NCBI GenBank assembly: GCA_022605955.1
Contig: JAKCOZ010000007.1
Location: forward strand, 32,900,991-32,964,990
Reading direction: 5' to 3'
Origin: Rallus limicola
Taxonomy: Eukaryota; Chordata; Aves; Gruiformes; Rallidae
Length of the DNA stretch: 64,000 bases
The notes beneath the pieces were generated by a model. That model saw nothing but the letters and a program-made list of their open reading frames with translations. It ran no database searches and was not told where the DNA came from. Below are positions 23,235 to 37,200 of this stretch, one piece after another. Made by a program: the position numbers and the translations under genes. How positions within the stretch are numbered: the stretch's first letter is position 1; each line of letters begins with the position of its first letter.

Positions 23235-24169
23235 TCAGGAATCTTCTTAATGTCACTGTTTTGTACACCCATATCTGCAACTGTGTCTGCACCTACCTTG
23301 AAATTTGTGGAGTAGTACAGCAGAAGAGAAATGAAAAATGGGAAAAGGAAAATGTCAGCTAGTGTGAGAAGCAGAAGTCATTTCAGTCTGAAGAGAGACC
23401 AAATACCCCAGAGTCAAGCCCCTCAGACCAAAACAGAGAACCCTGAAACATTACATGTTTAGGCTTTGTAGCACTGGAAGTCTATCAGAGACAGTGAGAT
23501 GAGAATGAACATTCATGACTCATCATAACAAAAGTGCTAAATGACACCAAGAAAAATGTTAAAGCTGTTTTACAGAATAAACAAAACATACATGAGTGGA
23601 AGGATTGCTGTATTTGCTCTTATCTGAAGCTATTTCTAAGTGTCTGCTCCTGGCTATTGCCAAAGGAAAGATGGGTGAAGGAGCAGGATCATGGGTTAGA
23701 GACAGTAACAGACCATTCTTATATCCTTCCCATGCTTGCATCCATGCTCTTCAAGTAGGTAAATCTCTCAGTATATCTAAAGGGTGTTTAACTTACAGTC
23801 TTAAGGTTCTTCATCACTTACATTCCTTTACGTGTTTTGGTTATCTTATAAATATCATAGCAGGTCCTAACTAGTCTCCCCAAAAAAAAAGCACAATCCT
23901 TCTAAGCTGGTTTAGCTTGATTTATTGGAAAAATACATAACGCTAGATGAAATTACTGCTCACACATTTTGTGATGCACCTGGTTAGGAGTGATGCCAGC
24001 TATATGTCTCAGCAGACTTTGTGTTAAAATTGTATGAAAGAGGAAGCATTAAATGTATCAGACTCTCTCTAATGTACATTCTTCTGCAATAAAAATTAAG
24101 ACATTTTATGTACCGTGGAAAGATATGTATACTGGATCTTTTTTCCTATGAGAGGAACTGGAGGTTTTG

Positions 24170-24223
24170 CATATATATTACATGTAGTGTATACATATAT
24201 AACATTGTATATGCATTATATAG
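24170..24223. repeat. AT-rich TATA-type simple sequence
   Basis: Interrupted tatata/tgta units over about 54 bp, similar to the block at 1.5 kb. Confidence 0.75.
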
Positions 24224-27200
24224 TTCTTCGTTATGAACTCTGAAAATACTGGCTTGCATTCTATGGAAATGCCATTGTTCAGCTTCATTATTTCTTTTCT
24301 TTTCTCTCTTTTTTTTTTTTCCTTCTGATCCTGATTCTTTTTGTTTCTGCTCTGTGGTTAGCCTCTGTAGTGCCCTTGACATGGCCCTTTAAGAACAGAT
24401 GTCTGAACTAGATAAATATGCTGTAATTGAGTGCTAATAGAAAAAATATACATGGGCTTTATGACAGATTTGTCAAGGAAAACACAAAAAGCTTTCCTGC
24501 CTTGGCATCCTGATATCAGATTCTTAATGCCTAACTCATTTTCCTTTTCGTAACATGAACCTAAATTGTATATATGAACAAGCCAGTTCTTTTGTCAACA
24601 TGAATATGGAATACACAAATGCAGAAGTAGGTAGATCATATGCTCTAATTTATTTGAAGCAATGAGCGCATTGTATTTGGAGCAGGAAGAACCTTCAGCA
24701 GTGGAGAGCTGGTGATCCTGAGTTGGGTTTGTTTGGAGGAGAGCACCAGCCTTTGCACAGGCCCTTCTGTGTGCAGAGATGTACCCGCTGCCTCACAGGT
24801 TTTAGCAGAAGGGCAGTTTCAAAAGCTCAAGGAAGCTGTGTGTCCATCCAGCATTGCTGTTTGCAAAGGGACTCTGTCAAAAATGATGGAGAGAGACAAA
24901 GATAATTATACTTCAAAGAAGTAATTCTGCCTTGAGGTCCTTTTTTAACAATGGAGTTTGTCTGCTGCAACTTGCACCAGGCTCACATGGAGGCTGCAAC
25001 TGTTGGTCACAGTGCCCACATGCATGCAGGAACGGAGATGTGGGGGTGATTTCTCTGTGGTAGCCCCCTGGCAGGTTCTGTGCGAGGCCAGGCATCATAA
25101 TGGTGTTGCCTGCATTGCCTGTGCCTGTGGCTGAAGGGACAACTTGCCTCTCCTGCCCTCACCAAGGCATAGGTCAGGACGAGATCCCACACATGCCCTT
25201 CAGAGCAAGGTCCTCAACCTCACCCCAGGATGGCAACCCTCTCCTAGATATGTACCCCATTCTCCAACTCAGAGCTAGACCTTTCTTCCCCTTCTCTCCA
25301 TTCCTCTTCTCTTTCTCTGCTTAATCCCTGCCCCTCTGCTCCTGCAAGACCTGGGATGTGATCACTGCAACTGGTGCAGCACTGCTAAAGCCTCAACTAC
25401 AGCACAGTGTCCTATGTCAGGTGAGTGTCCAAGGGAAGCAGCAAGGATCTAGAAAACAACCCACAAAGCCTGAGAAAGATGTAGAAGTAGCATGGCATTC
25501 CTCTTGAAATACATTGAAGGATGCTGCAAGAAGACGGCAGTAATCTGTTTCCAATGTCTGTGGTGGAAAGACCTGACCTGCAGCCAGCCCTGTGGGTGTT
25601 TTGCTGTGGAGTACAAGAAAGGCCTGAGACACAGACTGGGGAAGGGAAGGGGAAGCCTCTGTGTCTTCTCTTTTAAATTTTTAAGAACAGATTTGGCCAC
25701 AGCTGCTGCCTTACAGCCCTTCTTGCCTCTCAGGCTGCCGTCACAGGAAAGAAGGCAGTTGTTCCTTCCTTGGTCAGGGAGTTGGAAAGACAGCATGATC
25801 TCTTTGGTCCTGTGGGGAAAAGACATCCTAGTCTTCAGGAACATGTGTGTCTCTGTCCCAGTGTCTGGGAGAGGAGCAGGAGTGCTCCAGATGAGCACAA
25901 GGTGAGAAAGGGGCCCATGAGCCAGTGCAGCAGGGTTGGGGGGAGGGGCAAAATCCTCCCTGAAGCTCCTGACATAAAGCTGTCCTGGAACACCTTCATC
26001 ATCACACCTCCACTATTAGAGGAACAAATGGTTAGTCCTACAGCCTCAAGTAACAGACCTCACAAGGGAGGAGGGTTTGAATAGGAGGTCAGTTGGTTAT
26101 TTGGCTGCACATGGTCTATTTAAGCCCAGATCAACAGTTATATTGTGGGTCATCATTCTGCTCAGCTACCCTGCTCCACCCTCTCTGCATGGGAGTGGAG
26201 TTTAAGCCAGGTGCTGCTTGGCCAGCAACTGCACACCAAATTTAATGACAAGGGAGAAATCATGCTGGCAGAATGTGTACACAGCTCCCCATACTAAATC
26301 ACACAGATTAAATCACGCACTCGACAGCTATGCTCAGAATGAAAAGTAATTCACTCCATGAACACTCCCCTTGATTTAAATAGAGGGGTATGCCAGCTAG
26401 TTTTAATTTATGAGTCCCCCACGCAGCTGCTACTGGCCACTGTTTGTGGTATATTGTAGTGATGCACTAAGCGTATATTAAAGCTTCCCAACATCTCCTA
26501 TAACTTAAGTTCTCTGTGTCTGTGTTGTTTGTAACTTTGACAGGCGTCAGTTGCATGGGGTCTAAAATTTGCTATTATTTTTTTTCATCAGACTGAATTT
26601 CAGCTAATTTACATTTTGTGAATAGGAGGTTGTAATATTCACTTATTTTTGCAGGAGACACTGATGGCATAAACAGCAGTTATAACAGTCTAACCACATT
26701 AATAATGTAACCATGTTCTGCATTTAAGAAAGCTAGAAGGTGAGGTCCCATCCCAGAGGGGTATTTTGGGGATTTTTATTTTTTTTTGCCATTTCAGCTG
26801 TGTCTATATAATTGTGTCCTCAGTAAAAGTTTGCTTGTTAAGGACTGCATTTCAATTAACCTGGATGGTTTGCAAATTTAAAGAGTAGAAGTGCATGAAA
26901 AGGCCACCCATAAGCGATTCAGAGTGAATTGCTGCAATTTATTGCCATCTTGAAACTGTGAGGAGGACCAAAGGTAAATCACTGCATTCTGAAACCAAGA
27001 AAAAAATGATCCATGATTTGTTCCCTCCCTGTTGAATCTGAAGATAAAACAACCTCACTTCTGAATACACAGGAGTGAGTTGTTCTACAACCAAAGAAGA
27101 GTTTTAGCTGTGTATAGGCAGCAGTGCTGTATGATTTTGTCCTTAGGCTTGTAGGCCTTCCCTTCTTGAATCAAGGGCTGAGTCTCATCAGAGACTCTTT

Positions 27201-30200
27201 ATGGCAACCTACCCTATGATGAGCTGAAGATCCAGCATGTTCCCTCATCAAAGCAGCAGAAACTCCTCCTGCCAGGGCTTTTACATAGCTGCCTGGCTAC
27301 AGGACTAGGTAAGATTTGCTCCAGCAGGATAGACCAAGTTTCCTCTTGTGAGAGGAGAGTGCTGGGTAAAAGCTGACACTCAGAGAAAGTTGCAAAGACA
27401 AACTGATTTGACGCTCATAGGACGGTCTCACAGCCAGGAAGATCTCATCTTCCCCCTTATAACAAGAAACACCCTTCAACCTTGAAAAAGAGCTTGCTCT
27501 TAGAGTCTTGCTGTGTTCTTAGCAGTTACTTATGCTGTGACAAGCAGTTCCCTTTGTGTATAAAAGCGACAAGTGAAGGGTATGCAGGACCATTAGAGCA
27601 GGGCAGCCCCCACTGAAAGGGAGTCTGGCTCAGTAGCTCCACTCTGATCAGCAAAACACACAAGCAACAGCAAGGTTTTTTTTTTCTGTTTGAAGTTAGG
27701 TGGAATAATAATGTGCTAATGTAACAGTTTCATAACTTGATTATTATTAAATTAGGAGAAGCAAGATACCGCAAGATCAGAAATGTAAAGCTACAATTTC
27801 TGTAGCAACTAGAACTGCACTAAACATGTTAGAACATCTCAAAAGAAAATCTTTAATCTAAAAAGCTTCTTATCTGGGAGGCTGTGCATCCTAAGTTTTT
27901 CACATTAGCTTTGGCCAAGTTTTACATTACCTGAATTGCAGGAAGTCTTTTTACAGCATGGCTTTACATCCAAACTTTGCAGTTGAGTCAGGAAGGAGTG
28001 CATGCATCCTAAACTTGGGAGAACTGGACCAGAATCAAACATGAAACAAAATGCACGTAGAATATTCAACATAGAGCACACAGTGTTGCGTGCCTGTGGT
28101 GGAGGCCCCTTAGGTGGGGTCAGACCGGAATTTCCTGACTTTGTTAAGAAGTAGCAAGAACTTTTGAACTTTGTTAATAACTTCTGTGCTTTCAAGAACA
28201 AATTGCCTCAAAGTGAGAAATCAAATTTCCCTGACAATGGGGCTGCTTTTCTTGAGCTGTAGCAGTATGTTTGCTCTGCAGGTCTTTGTTGGTCCTAGGA
28301 TCCTGTTCACTTAAGACTTGCAGCTTACCCGTTGGGTAAAGTTCAACCCTTGTTCTCTAGGATCCTAAGGAATGTCATTTTCCTGGATGACAAGAGACTG
28401 CTATTTATTGTGAGTTATTCCCTGACTTCACACACTACAGTCCTCCCTCCCTTTCCCATTCATTGCATTGTATGCGAGCCATATTATGTGACTGCTTCAA
28501 AAGTGTTCTGCACTGTAGTCCACTCCACATTTGCAAAGGAGATATTTGGGCAGCATGAGCAGGAAATGAGACAATAACAAAGACGAAATATGACTTGAGG
28601 AAATTCCAGAAGTCCTTGAGGAAACAATGGGGAAGACATTAATTAAGGAATGCCTATTTGGCTCCAGTCAGGTTAGCAAATAAACTCCAAACCTTGATGT
28701 TCTTATTGAGAGAGAAGAAAGGAGAGAGCGCAAGTGACCACGGCTGGAAGTGAATGTCTGATAGTGGAAGAAACATAGGTGCCTTTGGGTAGGATGTGAC
28801 ATTCAAAGAACTCAGGGTGAGGGAATTTACCTCAGGCAATGAGCTAGTATGCACTAGGCATACGTACTTTTTGGCTGCTGGGATTTTTCCTTCTGTATTA
28901 TGGATTTATTTTATATATATACACATTTCAAAAAGCAGCTGATAACTTTGTTTGGAAGTTTCTTTTCAGCTTCTCTCTCAGCCACTGTTCAGACAATCTT
29001 GAGAACAAGCATTTGGTAGGGATGGGAGCTGAAGAACCAATTATGCTCCCATAGCTGGAACAGTCTCCAGGGTGGTACTGAGGGTGTTTGAACTTTTGGA
29101 CTTCAATTGATCATGAACATAGCGATGAAAGAGACTGCTTTTGACATGAGAAATCTACTCCAATCGTCCTGAATACTGTCCCTCAGTGCTGCTCCTGAAG
29201 ACCCTCCAATCATGCTGAGTACTCCTTGCTTTGTAACTATCATGCCCTAGGTCATGCTTAATTACTGTCCTCATCATCTTGCTGTCTGGGTTTAAGTGAG
29301 GGAGAGGAAGTGCCTTCCATGGGGTTTAGTCTGTAATCCCTAACTGCATAGCAAGGAACAAATGTTTGGGAATCATCGACAAAACATGACATTTCTAGGT
29401 GATCACCTATGGGCACAAGAGAAACTTGGGTCGCTGAGGAGCGGTTTGTGATTCTAGAGTTGCTGTTTCCCCTGCACTTGTGTTGCTGATTTCAGCAAAG
29501 TTTCAAGAGATGGTTAAACCTGATGAAAGTATCTATGCTTCTGCACAAAAACAAAGCAGTTTCAAGTCAAATCTGATATTTGCTGGAACTGATCACACTG
29601 GAAATTTCTGCCCCCACAGCTTTATAGGCAGCTCCTTTCCCAACCAGCGAGGCATTTGATTGTGCTGTTTCCAGGTTTAGGCAAATGATTTGCTGGGTTT
29701 TGTGTCTTTTACAAAAATTTTCATCTATATTTCTGCTCATGAAATACATTCTTAAAGACATAGGCAAATGTGGGCATAACTGCTTCCACTATATGAGAGT
29801 ACACTGTGACATGTAGCCACTACCACTTTTTATTAAAACTCACTACAATTAAAACTACAAGGCACTGCCAAACAAGACAGAGAGGAACATCAATACTAGT
29901 TTGGCTAAGATTTTTTTAATTTTTTGGCTCAGTTTTCTTCCCCTCCAGGTTTCACATCACTAATATTTCTAGCAGCAGTTGAAGAGGAATGATTAGATTC
30001 CCCCTCCTTCTTCGCTTCCCCTTCTCATCTTCTTTCCTTTGTCCTTTCCCTAGAGTTGCAAACCTTGTTCACACTAAAAAAATAACTCCTTTCTATCAGT
30101 GTCTAAGGTCCAGAAACTCAGACATTTTTACCTTCTTGCTGAAACAACCTTACTGTTGCTGTCAGTGAGTCAAGCACTGTCTAAGCCAGGCTCTGGAAGG

Positions 30201-30451
30201 GAGTAGATTCTTCCCTCTTTCCCACTTCTGCAAGCTGGGGAGATACTTCACTAATTTTGCTGAAGTGAGAGAAAATTCAAGCACCACATTCGCTATTCAG
30301 CACAGATCCACTGTCTATTATGAGCTGAAAATACCATTATAGGAAGCATTAAGATGGCACAGCTTCTGGTAATGAGGATCTGTGTATCTCTATTATATCG
30401 GTTTTTAGATAGCAAGGCGTAGTGAATGCAAAGGGCCTCACCCAGGCTGCC

Positions 30452-30500
30452 AAAAAAAAAAAACCCTAAAAAAAAGAAAAGAAAAATAGAAAAAAAGAAA
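30452..30500. repeat. A-rich low-complexity tract
   Basis: About 49 bp of A runs broken by ccct and single G residues. It could be an old poly-A tail on the plus strand, but no source sequence is recognisable on its 5' side. Confidence 0.85.
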
Positions 30501-31465
30501 GCCCTGCCCTAAGTAGTTCTTTTTGTTCTTGAATCCTGTTAATGAAAAGGGGAAAAAAATAACACTTTAAATGAAATACGTGGAGGATCTGCTTGTCCTC
30601 ATGCACATTCACTGTGTGCTGAAGCCTGTAACAATGAAGGGAAATGATAGCAGAGCTGCATTGCCCTCCCTCAGACTGAGAAACTTTCACTGTAAGAGCG
30701 TTTTAAAAGAATAACCCAGAGTACAGTAATTAAAGCTGATTCGGCTTCTCAAAAGACTGCTTCAAGCTTTTGTGCTGAACCTTCACAAATTCCACAGGGC
30801 TTTATTATTAATTGTGCTCCCCCCACACACACTGCTCTCTTTGGGATGTTTCTGCTGTCACAGGTTCAGTATTTCTCACAGGCTTTCTGTTCATAACTGA
30901 GACTTGTCAGGAGAGGGAAATGTTTTTCCAAGCATTTTCCCCCTTTGTCCTCCCTCATTCATGCCTTGTTCCCTTGGTAATTTTTTGTTTGCTTGCTTTT
31001 TAATTTTCTTCTATATTTTCTGTCAAAGAATTTCTTGTGGAATAGAATGACATGGGGGCTGGTTGCCTTTCTTTCATGACTCTGAGATCATTTGTCAAAC
31101 CAACCTGGGATCGTTGCTGCTGGACCTCTGAACAACTCATTTCTCCCAGGAGCTGGTAGATTCATGAATCCAGGTATGGGTGCAACATACAAATCTGGCC
31201 TTGGATCCAGATTCCTCCAGACGTCAGGAGAGATAGATATGGAATTTAAAGGACGTCTGTGTTGGGAAGCACTCGGCACTACAGGGGAGATCAACCTTTC
31301 ACTTTACCATTTCTCCTGCAATTTTCTTCATTTTAAATCAAATATCACACAAAGTTCAGATAGATCATGCCCTACTTGTTCCCATCAACTCCTTGGAGAG
31401 GAAGGGTGGCCATTTTAGATAGATTAAAAAAAGTATGCCCCTTCTTATCTTCGGGAGGGGCAAGA

Positions 31466-31972
31466 GGGAGGGTCTGGGAAACCCTGGGCTGGTTAGCCTC
31501 ACCTTGATCCTTGGGAAAGTGATGGGACAAATAACCCTGAGAACTATGTCCAAATATATTAATGACAGGAAAGATGCTGTCAACATGGATTTATAAAGTG
31601 GAAATTATGTCTGATCAACTTGATGGCCCTCTACAATAAGATGATACTGGATCCCCTAACATCCTCACAGATGAACTGATGAAGCATGGGCCAAATAATG
31701 GATCAGTAAAGAAGACAGAGCCATCCCTCCTCAGTTGTGCTTACTGAAAGGACAACAGGAAAAAGACACAAACTGGCAAGCAGAAAAGTCGTGTTAAACA
31801 TAATACAAAAAAACATTTTTTACTAATATAATTGTCAAACACTGGAATAGGTTGGTCATAGAGGCTATTGTTCAGCCCTTGAAGATACTCAAAACCCAAC
31901 TGGACACAGTCTCCTGAACAATCGGTTTTAGCTGACTTTACTTCCAACAGAGAGATTGGGCAGGATTCTCTG
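31466..31972 (+). mobile_element. CR1 LINE with internal deletion (5' part of a split copy)
   Basis: 31,466-31,650 matches the CR1 region just before RT motif A (ctgggctggttagcctcacc, gggaaagtgatggga, catggatttataaag). From about 31,695 the sequence matches the far 3' region instead (aagaagacagagcc, aaggacaacaggaaa, actggaataggttgg, caactggacacagtc), so roughly the RT core is missing from the middle. The element is interrupted at 31,972 by an LTR and resumes at 32,300. It is heavily mutated and encodes nothing. Confidence 0.82.
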
Positions 31973-32299
31973 GGTGGGCTGACCTTGGCTGGGTGCTAGA
32001 TGCCTACTCAGTCACCTTCTTATTGCCCTCCCCAACAGGTCAGGGAGGGAAAATAAAATGAAAAGCTTGCTGATGGAGGTAAAGACAGGGAAATCAGCTA
32101 CCAGTTACTATCACTGGCAAAACAGACTCAACTGGGAAAAATTAATTTAATTTATTGCAAATTAAAATAGATTTGGGATAGTAAGAATCAGACAAAAACT
32201 AAACCATTGCAGCTGGCTGGGACCAGCTGTGTCCTGCACAAGACAACCCCGGCCTCTTCTCACAGAGGCCACCCTCCAGCCCTTGGGCACATCAATGCA
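31973..32299. mobile_element. Second copy of the 4.4-kb LTR, internally deleted, nested in CR1
   Basis: ggtgggctgaccttggctgg aligns with the 4,395 terminus, and collinear similarity continues (ggtaaagacaggg, caaaacagactcaactggg, aaaaactaaacc) for about 230 bp. It then jumps to the distal end of the family (ttctcacagaggccaccct). Compared with the 915-bp copy, about 550-600 bp of the middle are absent. It lies inside a CR1, so it inserted after that CR1. No intact target duplication was found. Both edges are plus or minus a few bases. Confidence 0.75.
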
Positions 32300-32345
32300 A
32301 TGATCTCCAGAGGTTCCTTCCAAACTCAACCATTCCATGGTTCAA
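32300..32345 (+). mobile_element. CR1 terminal segment resumed after the LTR
   Basis: atgatctccagaggttcct, then ccaaactcaacc and attccatggttc, is the CR1 3' terminus. It continues the copy interrupted at 31,972 (the family reads cagggggttggactagatgatctccagagg across this point). Confidence 0.75.
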
Positions 32346-34196
32346 CCAACGCTTTGCATGGAGGCACCAAGTTCTCCTTGTCTCCAACCTTACTATGGTT
32401 TATCTATTGAGCCAGGGTGTTGTCCATCTCTCCTGCCAGCAGGTACACCTATAACCAGCTCACTGCATGTAACTTAAAAATTCTCAGCTACACTTCAAAT
32501 GTAAATTGCTTTCATTTGCTTGAACCAGAGGCGAATTTCTTCTCTCCAGTTTAAAGCAAATCCTTCAATACAATTTTCATCTTCATAACAGAAAATGAGA
32601 AAACAATTACCACTGCACAGCTCTTTTTTGCTCCTGCTTCTCTATTGTTTGCAAAATTACTTGAAAATTCCTTTTCCATCCTAATATACAGTAGGAAAAG
32701 AATCCATGACAATTTCAAGGCAGAAATGTCATTTTCCTTTCTCCCAAACAGTGTGTTTTTCATTTTCTAACCTACCAATGACTGACCCAAATGAAATGGT
32801 AAATTGTAAGAGTGATGTTATTTAAAAAAAAAATAAATCCAAAGATAACAAACATTAAAATGTTGTTTGTTTATTCAGGACCAACATACTACCAGAGGAC
32901 AGACAAATTCTGGGAATAGACTCATGAGGCTTTTTCCAGGTCATTTGTTTCAACTCCACTGTAGTGGAATCAAACCAGTTCTCTTATTGACTGCAAGCCC
33001 TGCCCCCAGGAGCATTTTAAATAAACATGTCCCAAAGTGGGTTGCGATGCCTTGGATTCTCCATGGCTGTTAACATGTGCAATACAATTTAGTCTCTTTT
33101 TTCTAAAAATTAACTTCTGAAGTATCAGTTCAAGGTAATGAGATCTAGAGTGTTCATCAGTTGAACTGGTTGTTTGCCAGGGAAACACAGAGACAAGTTA
33201 GCATCACATAGATGTGACTGGGTTTGTGCATAGCACCACTGACAGCATATCTAAGAGAGAATAAAAGTCAGAGATAAAGTTGGGTTTGTTCATGACTGAA
33301 GTTAATATAGAGTTTTTTCACTTGTCTCTAGAAGAGACCATTGAGCAGGACAGTTTAACTAGTTTTTTGTTTATCAAAGTTTCTTTTTTTTCTTCTCAAG
33401 GCCTAGAGCAAAGGCAGACTCCTATAAAGTGAAAGGAACTTGAATAATTTCTTCTGTTTCTTGATGCTGTCTCCAGGGAATGTGCCCTCATCTCTCCCAT
33501 TGCCTACCTCATTTTGAGACCTGGGGCTTACGGATGCTCAGAAAGACATGTCAAATAAAACATTAATTCCCATTGTGCCTGGGTAGAAAATAACATCTTG
33601 TGTTCTCAGTAGCAGACCTGGCCACATGGACCAGCCTCTGCAACCCCAGGCTTTGGTACTGACAATCACGACAGCAGGGAAACACTGCCTGCTAGGGCTT
33701 CAGCTGGTACAGACTGCAGGAACCCATCTCACTTTGTCTCATGGGTCACTTCCTCTACACAAATTTCTTCCCCCTTCCCAGCTCACTGGTGGCTGCAAGG
33801 TCCATTTCAGTGTCTCCAGAGCAGAGTTTGTGCCTGACATTCCATCAGGGCTTGTTGCATCCGAGCAATCACTTAGGCTAAAACAAAAATGAATTCTAAA
33901 GTGACAAGATAGTTCAAGACACACCAGTGAACTAGAAATAAGTGGTTGATAAAATATTCTTCTGCTGAATCAGAATGTCTGTTATTAAAGGGTACATGAA
34001 AATGGAGTAATAGTTAATGCTTCACCGTTGTACAGTGTATTCTACTGAATTCCTTCTCTCGTTAGCACGCTGAATAGGCATTTGTGGTACAGATGCACCT
34101 GAAGACCCATTCACAGCAAAAATAAAGGAGAAGTACAAATAAAAATGTCCCAAAACCTAAAGACGCAAAGGTTTCTTAAAAATCCTTTCATTTATC

Positions 34197-34216
34197 TTTT
34201 TTTTTTAAAAAAAAAA
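34197..34216. repeat. Perfect T10A10 palindrome
   Basis: Ten T followed directly by ten A, a 20-bp perfect inverted repeat without spacer. Confidence 0.9.
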
Positions 34217-37200
34217 TCACATCATAATCTTTAGCAGCAACATTTTGCAAATTTCCTGTGTCCTAGAAGCATTATTAATGGAGTGCTGAGATGTTCTTTT
34301 GAACATGCAGCAGGTGCCATACTTTTAAAATCAGACCATTTCAATTACTACTGCATTTCCCCCTTTTTCTTACTACAGCACGGACATAATTTGAACAGAC
34401 AATATTTTATGAACTGACCCACTTAGAGACAATGCCATGCAATGTTTGAAGATGGTATTCTGACCCAGCACACACTTCCAAGTGTTGGTGTCTATTCTAA
34501 TAGCTCTCTGCAGCTATTAAAATCACTTTGCAACGGAAATGGGCAAGAAAGGCAAGGCTGAATGCGATAAAATGTCCCTGTAAGCACAATACACAGCTCA
34601 GTATACCATTGTGCTCCATCCCTTAACACAAAAGTTAATGCCAACGGCTCCAGATCCTGTCAAAAGAATTGGGAACAATGAAGCTGGAATGGTTTATTAA
34701 GGAAATTGCCATGAGAGGGTGACTAAACCAGTACTTGAGTTTACTCTCCCTTCCTTCGTAGGTCTTCCTAGAGACACCCTATCTTTGCGTCCCACTCTCC
34801 CACCTGGAATATGTGGTTCACAGAATAGTCCTTCTTTTTGGAGCAACTGCTGCAAAGTTTTCAAAAATGGTGGTAATGATGGGGCTGGGAAGTACCCATG
34901 ACAATTAGGAAGGGGCCAGGGAAAGGGTGTAGCAGGCATGCTGTATTTCTTCATCAAGTGCTTTCAACCTTGGAGCAAGCAAGGGATTCTTCTAAGAAAT
35001 CTTCAGCTGCCCTGCTGGAGGTATAACTTCTCCAGTGGTTGTCTGAGGGTGACATCCATGCTAGCTGCTGTCAGAAGTTCTGCTAGTTGCTTAGACAGCA
35101 CTTGAGATGTGAAAAATGCCCAAGCACTGAATCATGCTACAATTATAACAAGCTGCTGAGCTGTTCCAGAAAACATCTCAGTTTCAAACCATCGATTTTT
35201 ACACATTTGGAGTAAATTTTATTTAACGAGCTTTTTCGTCTAACAGGCTGGAAAATCTAGTAGAAACTGCTAACTTGTACACATTTGCCACTAATAAGCT
35301 TCTTGAACCCCATTATGCTTTCCGTAGTTGTGTAGCCATTCATGTGGCCTCAGTCACTCTCTGGGAACAGACTTTATCGCCATCACAGTCAGCCTCAAAA
35401 TTGTGGCTAGAGTTATGGGTTGACAAAATTGTCAGTATCCAAAACTGCATAGTGTTAGGGCTGTCCACAAACCAACTAGAAATATGTCCCCTCTCCCAAA
35501 AAAAGCAAAAATCTTCATGTATGAAATTAAAAGTCACTATACAGGAGATGACCTGAGCTAGATCTTGGAGGATGAGTGTCACCGCAGTGTAGGCACAGGC
35601 TCCAAGACACACAGAAAACATATCTCATTGGAACAGATGAAAACTGTTATGAGACTTAGATTGCTAATTAATTAATAATCTGTCTTTAAGGTTCTCAAGA
35701 AACTTCAGATCTCTTTGTGTTCTCTACATTCGCTGTGTGGTTATGTCTGTAAATTAAATCTCCCCAGCAGGGACGGATCTGATCCCTAAATAGAAGGTGG
35801 CCACACAGCCACATGAGTTTCTCAAGATAGGTCCTGGTGAGATAGAATAATGTTTCTTCAAACCCAGGACAGAGTGCTACAAGTTGGACAAAACCATTTA
35901 TTTTCCTGTATGCAAGGTGAATTCCTTGTTTTCTGGCATAAGAGAACAATCTGTTCAGTGATTTTATGCTGCCTGACTGTGTAGTTACTTTGTGGACTTA
36001 AACAGGATGAAAGTTTCATCCAAGCTATTCCACTTCAAGGCAAGGAAACACTTTACAAAATGGTACTCTGAACAGCAGTATTCTCTACAGTTTTGGAAAT
36101 TTTCATACCAAGCCACTGGCCTCTCAGGACTTAAGGCCAGCTATTACTATACAACACTGGCCTCCCACTGCTGCATATAGGAAGCAAGATGTTGCTCCAT
36201 TCTGCCTTCTGATAAGTAAAGGGTTATTTACCTAATTATCCCTTTCCAATGACAACAAAAAGGAAAATGATCACATCACCTTCATCTTGGTAGTCTTTGA
36301 CTGGAAGTTTAAGGTTTAACGACATTAGTAGGTTACCCCAAAGTCAGCAACTGCTTTACCAGATCATTTATTGAACATGGAATCAATCTGATGACCCCAG
36401 GAATTATTGCATTGGGAACTATTTTTGGTAGTTTGATTAAACCTACTTAAGTATGACAAGAATGGAAATTAATAAAGGTAGTGTTCCAGAGGGGACTCTG
36501 CAGTACTATGTAATTTTTCATCACAGCAGCAGCAGTATTTGTAATCTATCCATAAAGTCAATTAAAGCAAAATGCAAGACCTTCAACTGTTTTTATGTAG
36601 TTTATTTCTCTTCATTGTTTTCGTGCTCTGTAACACCAGGTTTGTTAACTAAGCATGGCCGAAAAGCAAAAGCTAGATCTTGAAATTCCTTAGACAGATT
36701 AAAAACAATCAGAGTTTTAAATTTATATTCCTTTTCAATTGCCTTTTGAACTGTTAGATCATGATCCTTTCGGATTTAGTATTCAACTTTTCCCACTACA
36801 AGCAAGAATTATAAATCTCAATAATTCACGGGACTGCAGGAGACTGGGCTTCTGTTACCAAGCCCCAAGTAAGGTGAGAATACAAATGGTGTCAGGACTG
36901 TGCTGGACAAACCTTTATACCAGTGTCTCCATAACCTGAGAATTGAAGACCAGAAATTCTTGAGTCCCAGAAAAAGAATTTCACAGGATTCTGACCATTG
37001 AAAGGATGTCAAAAGTGGCCGTATTCACCCTCATCACCATTCTTTGTTTTATTTCTATATGAATGTGACTGTAAATAGTGCACGCCTGTGGCATCCCTGT
37101 TTTCATATTACACCTGAGGAGTTTTAGACATTGCTGTTAGGTGAATCCTTGCTGGTTTTAAGCCTTAGTTCTAAAGTGTTGTTGAGAAATAGCTTAAAGC

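Larger units (their letters stand above)
23235..31465. other. Repeat-poor interval, partly GC-richer
   Basis: No transposon body recognised over 8.2 kb. About 24.7-26.2 kb is visibly richer in G+C, and there antisense-overlapping ORFs at 25449-25898 (minus, 149 codons) and 25492-25905 (plus, 137 codons) coexist. Neither has a motif, and mutual overlap with high GC is the simplest explanation. A short exon-like plus-strand stretch at 31,085-31,172 is described in the findings. Confidence 0.35.

Noticed and set aside
25449..25905. 149-codon minus and 137-codon plus ORFs overlapping almost completely
   Set aside because: Mutually antisense, in the GC-richest stretch of the region, with no motif or splice logic. 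Low stop-codon density is the simpler cause.
27559..27566. TATAAAAG motif as a promoter
   Set aside because: No ORF, exon signal or conserved context follows, and the 8-mer is expected by chance a few times in 64 kb.
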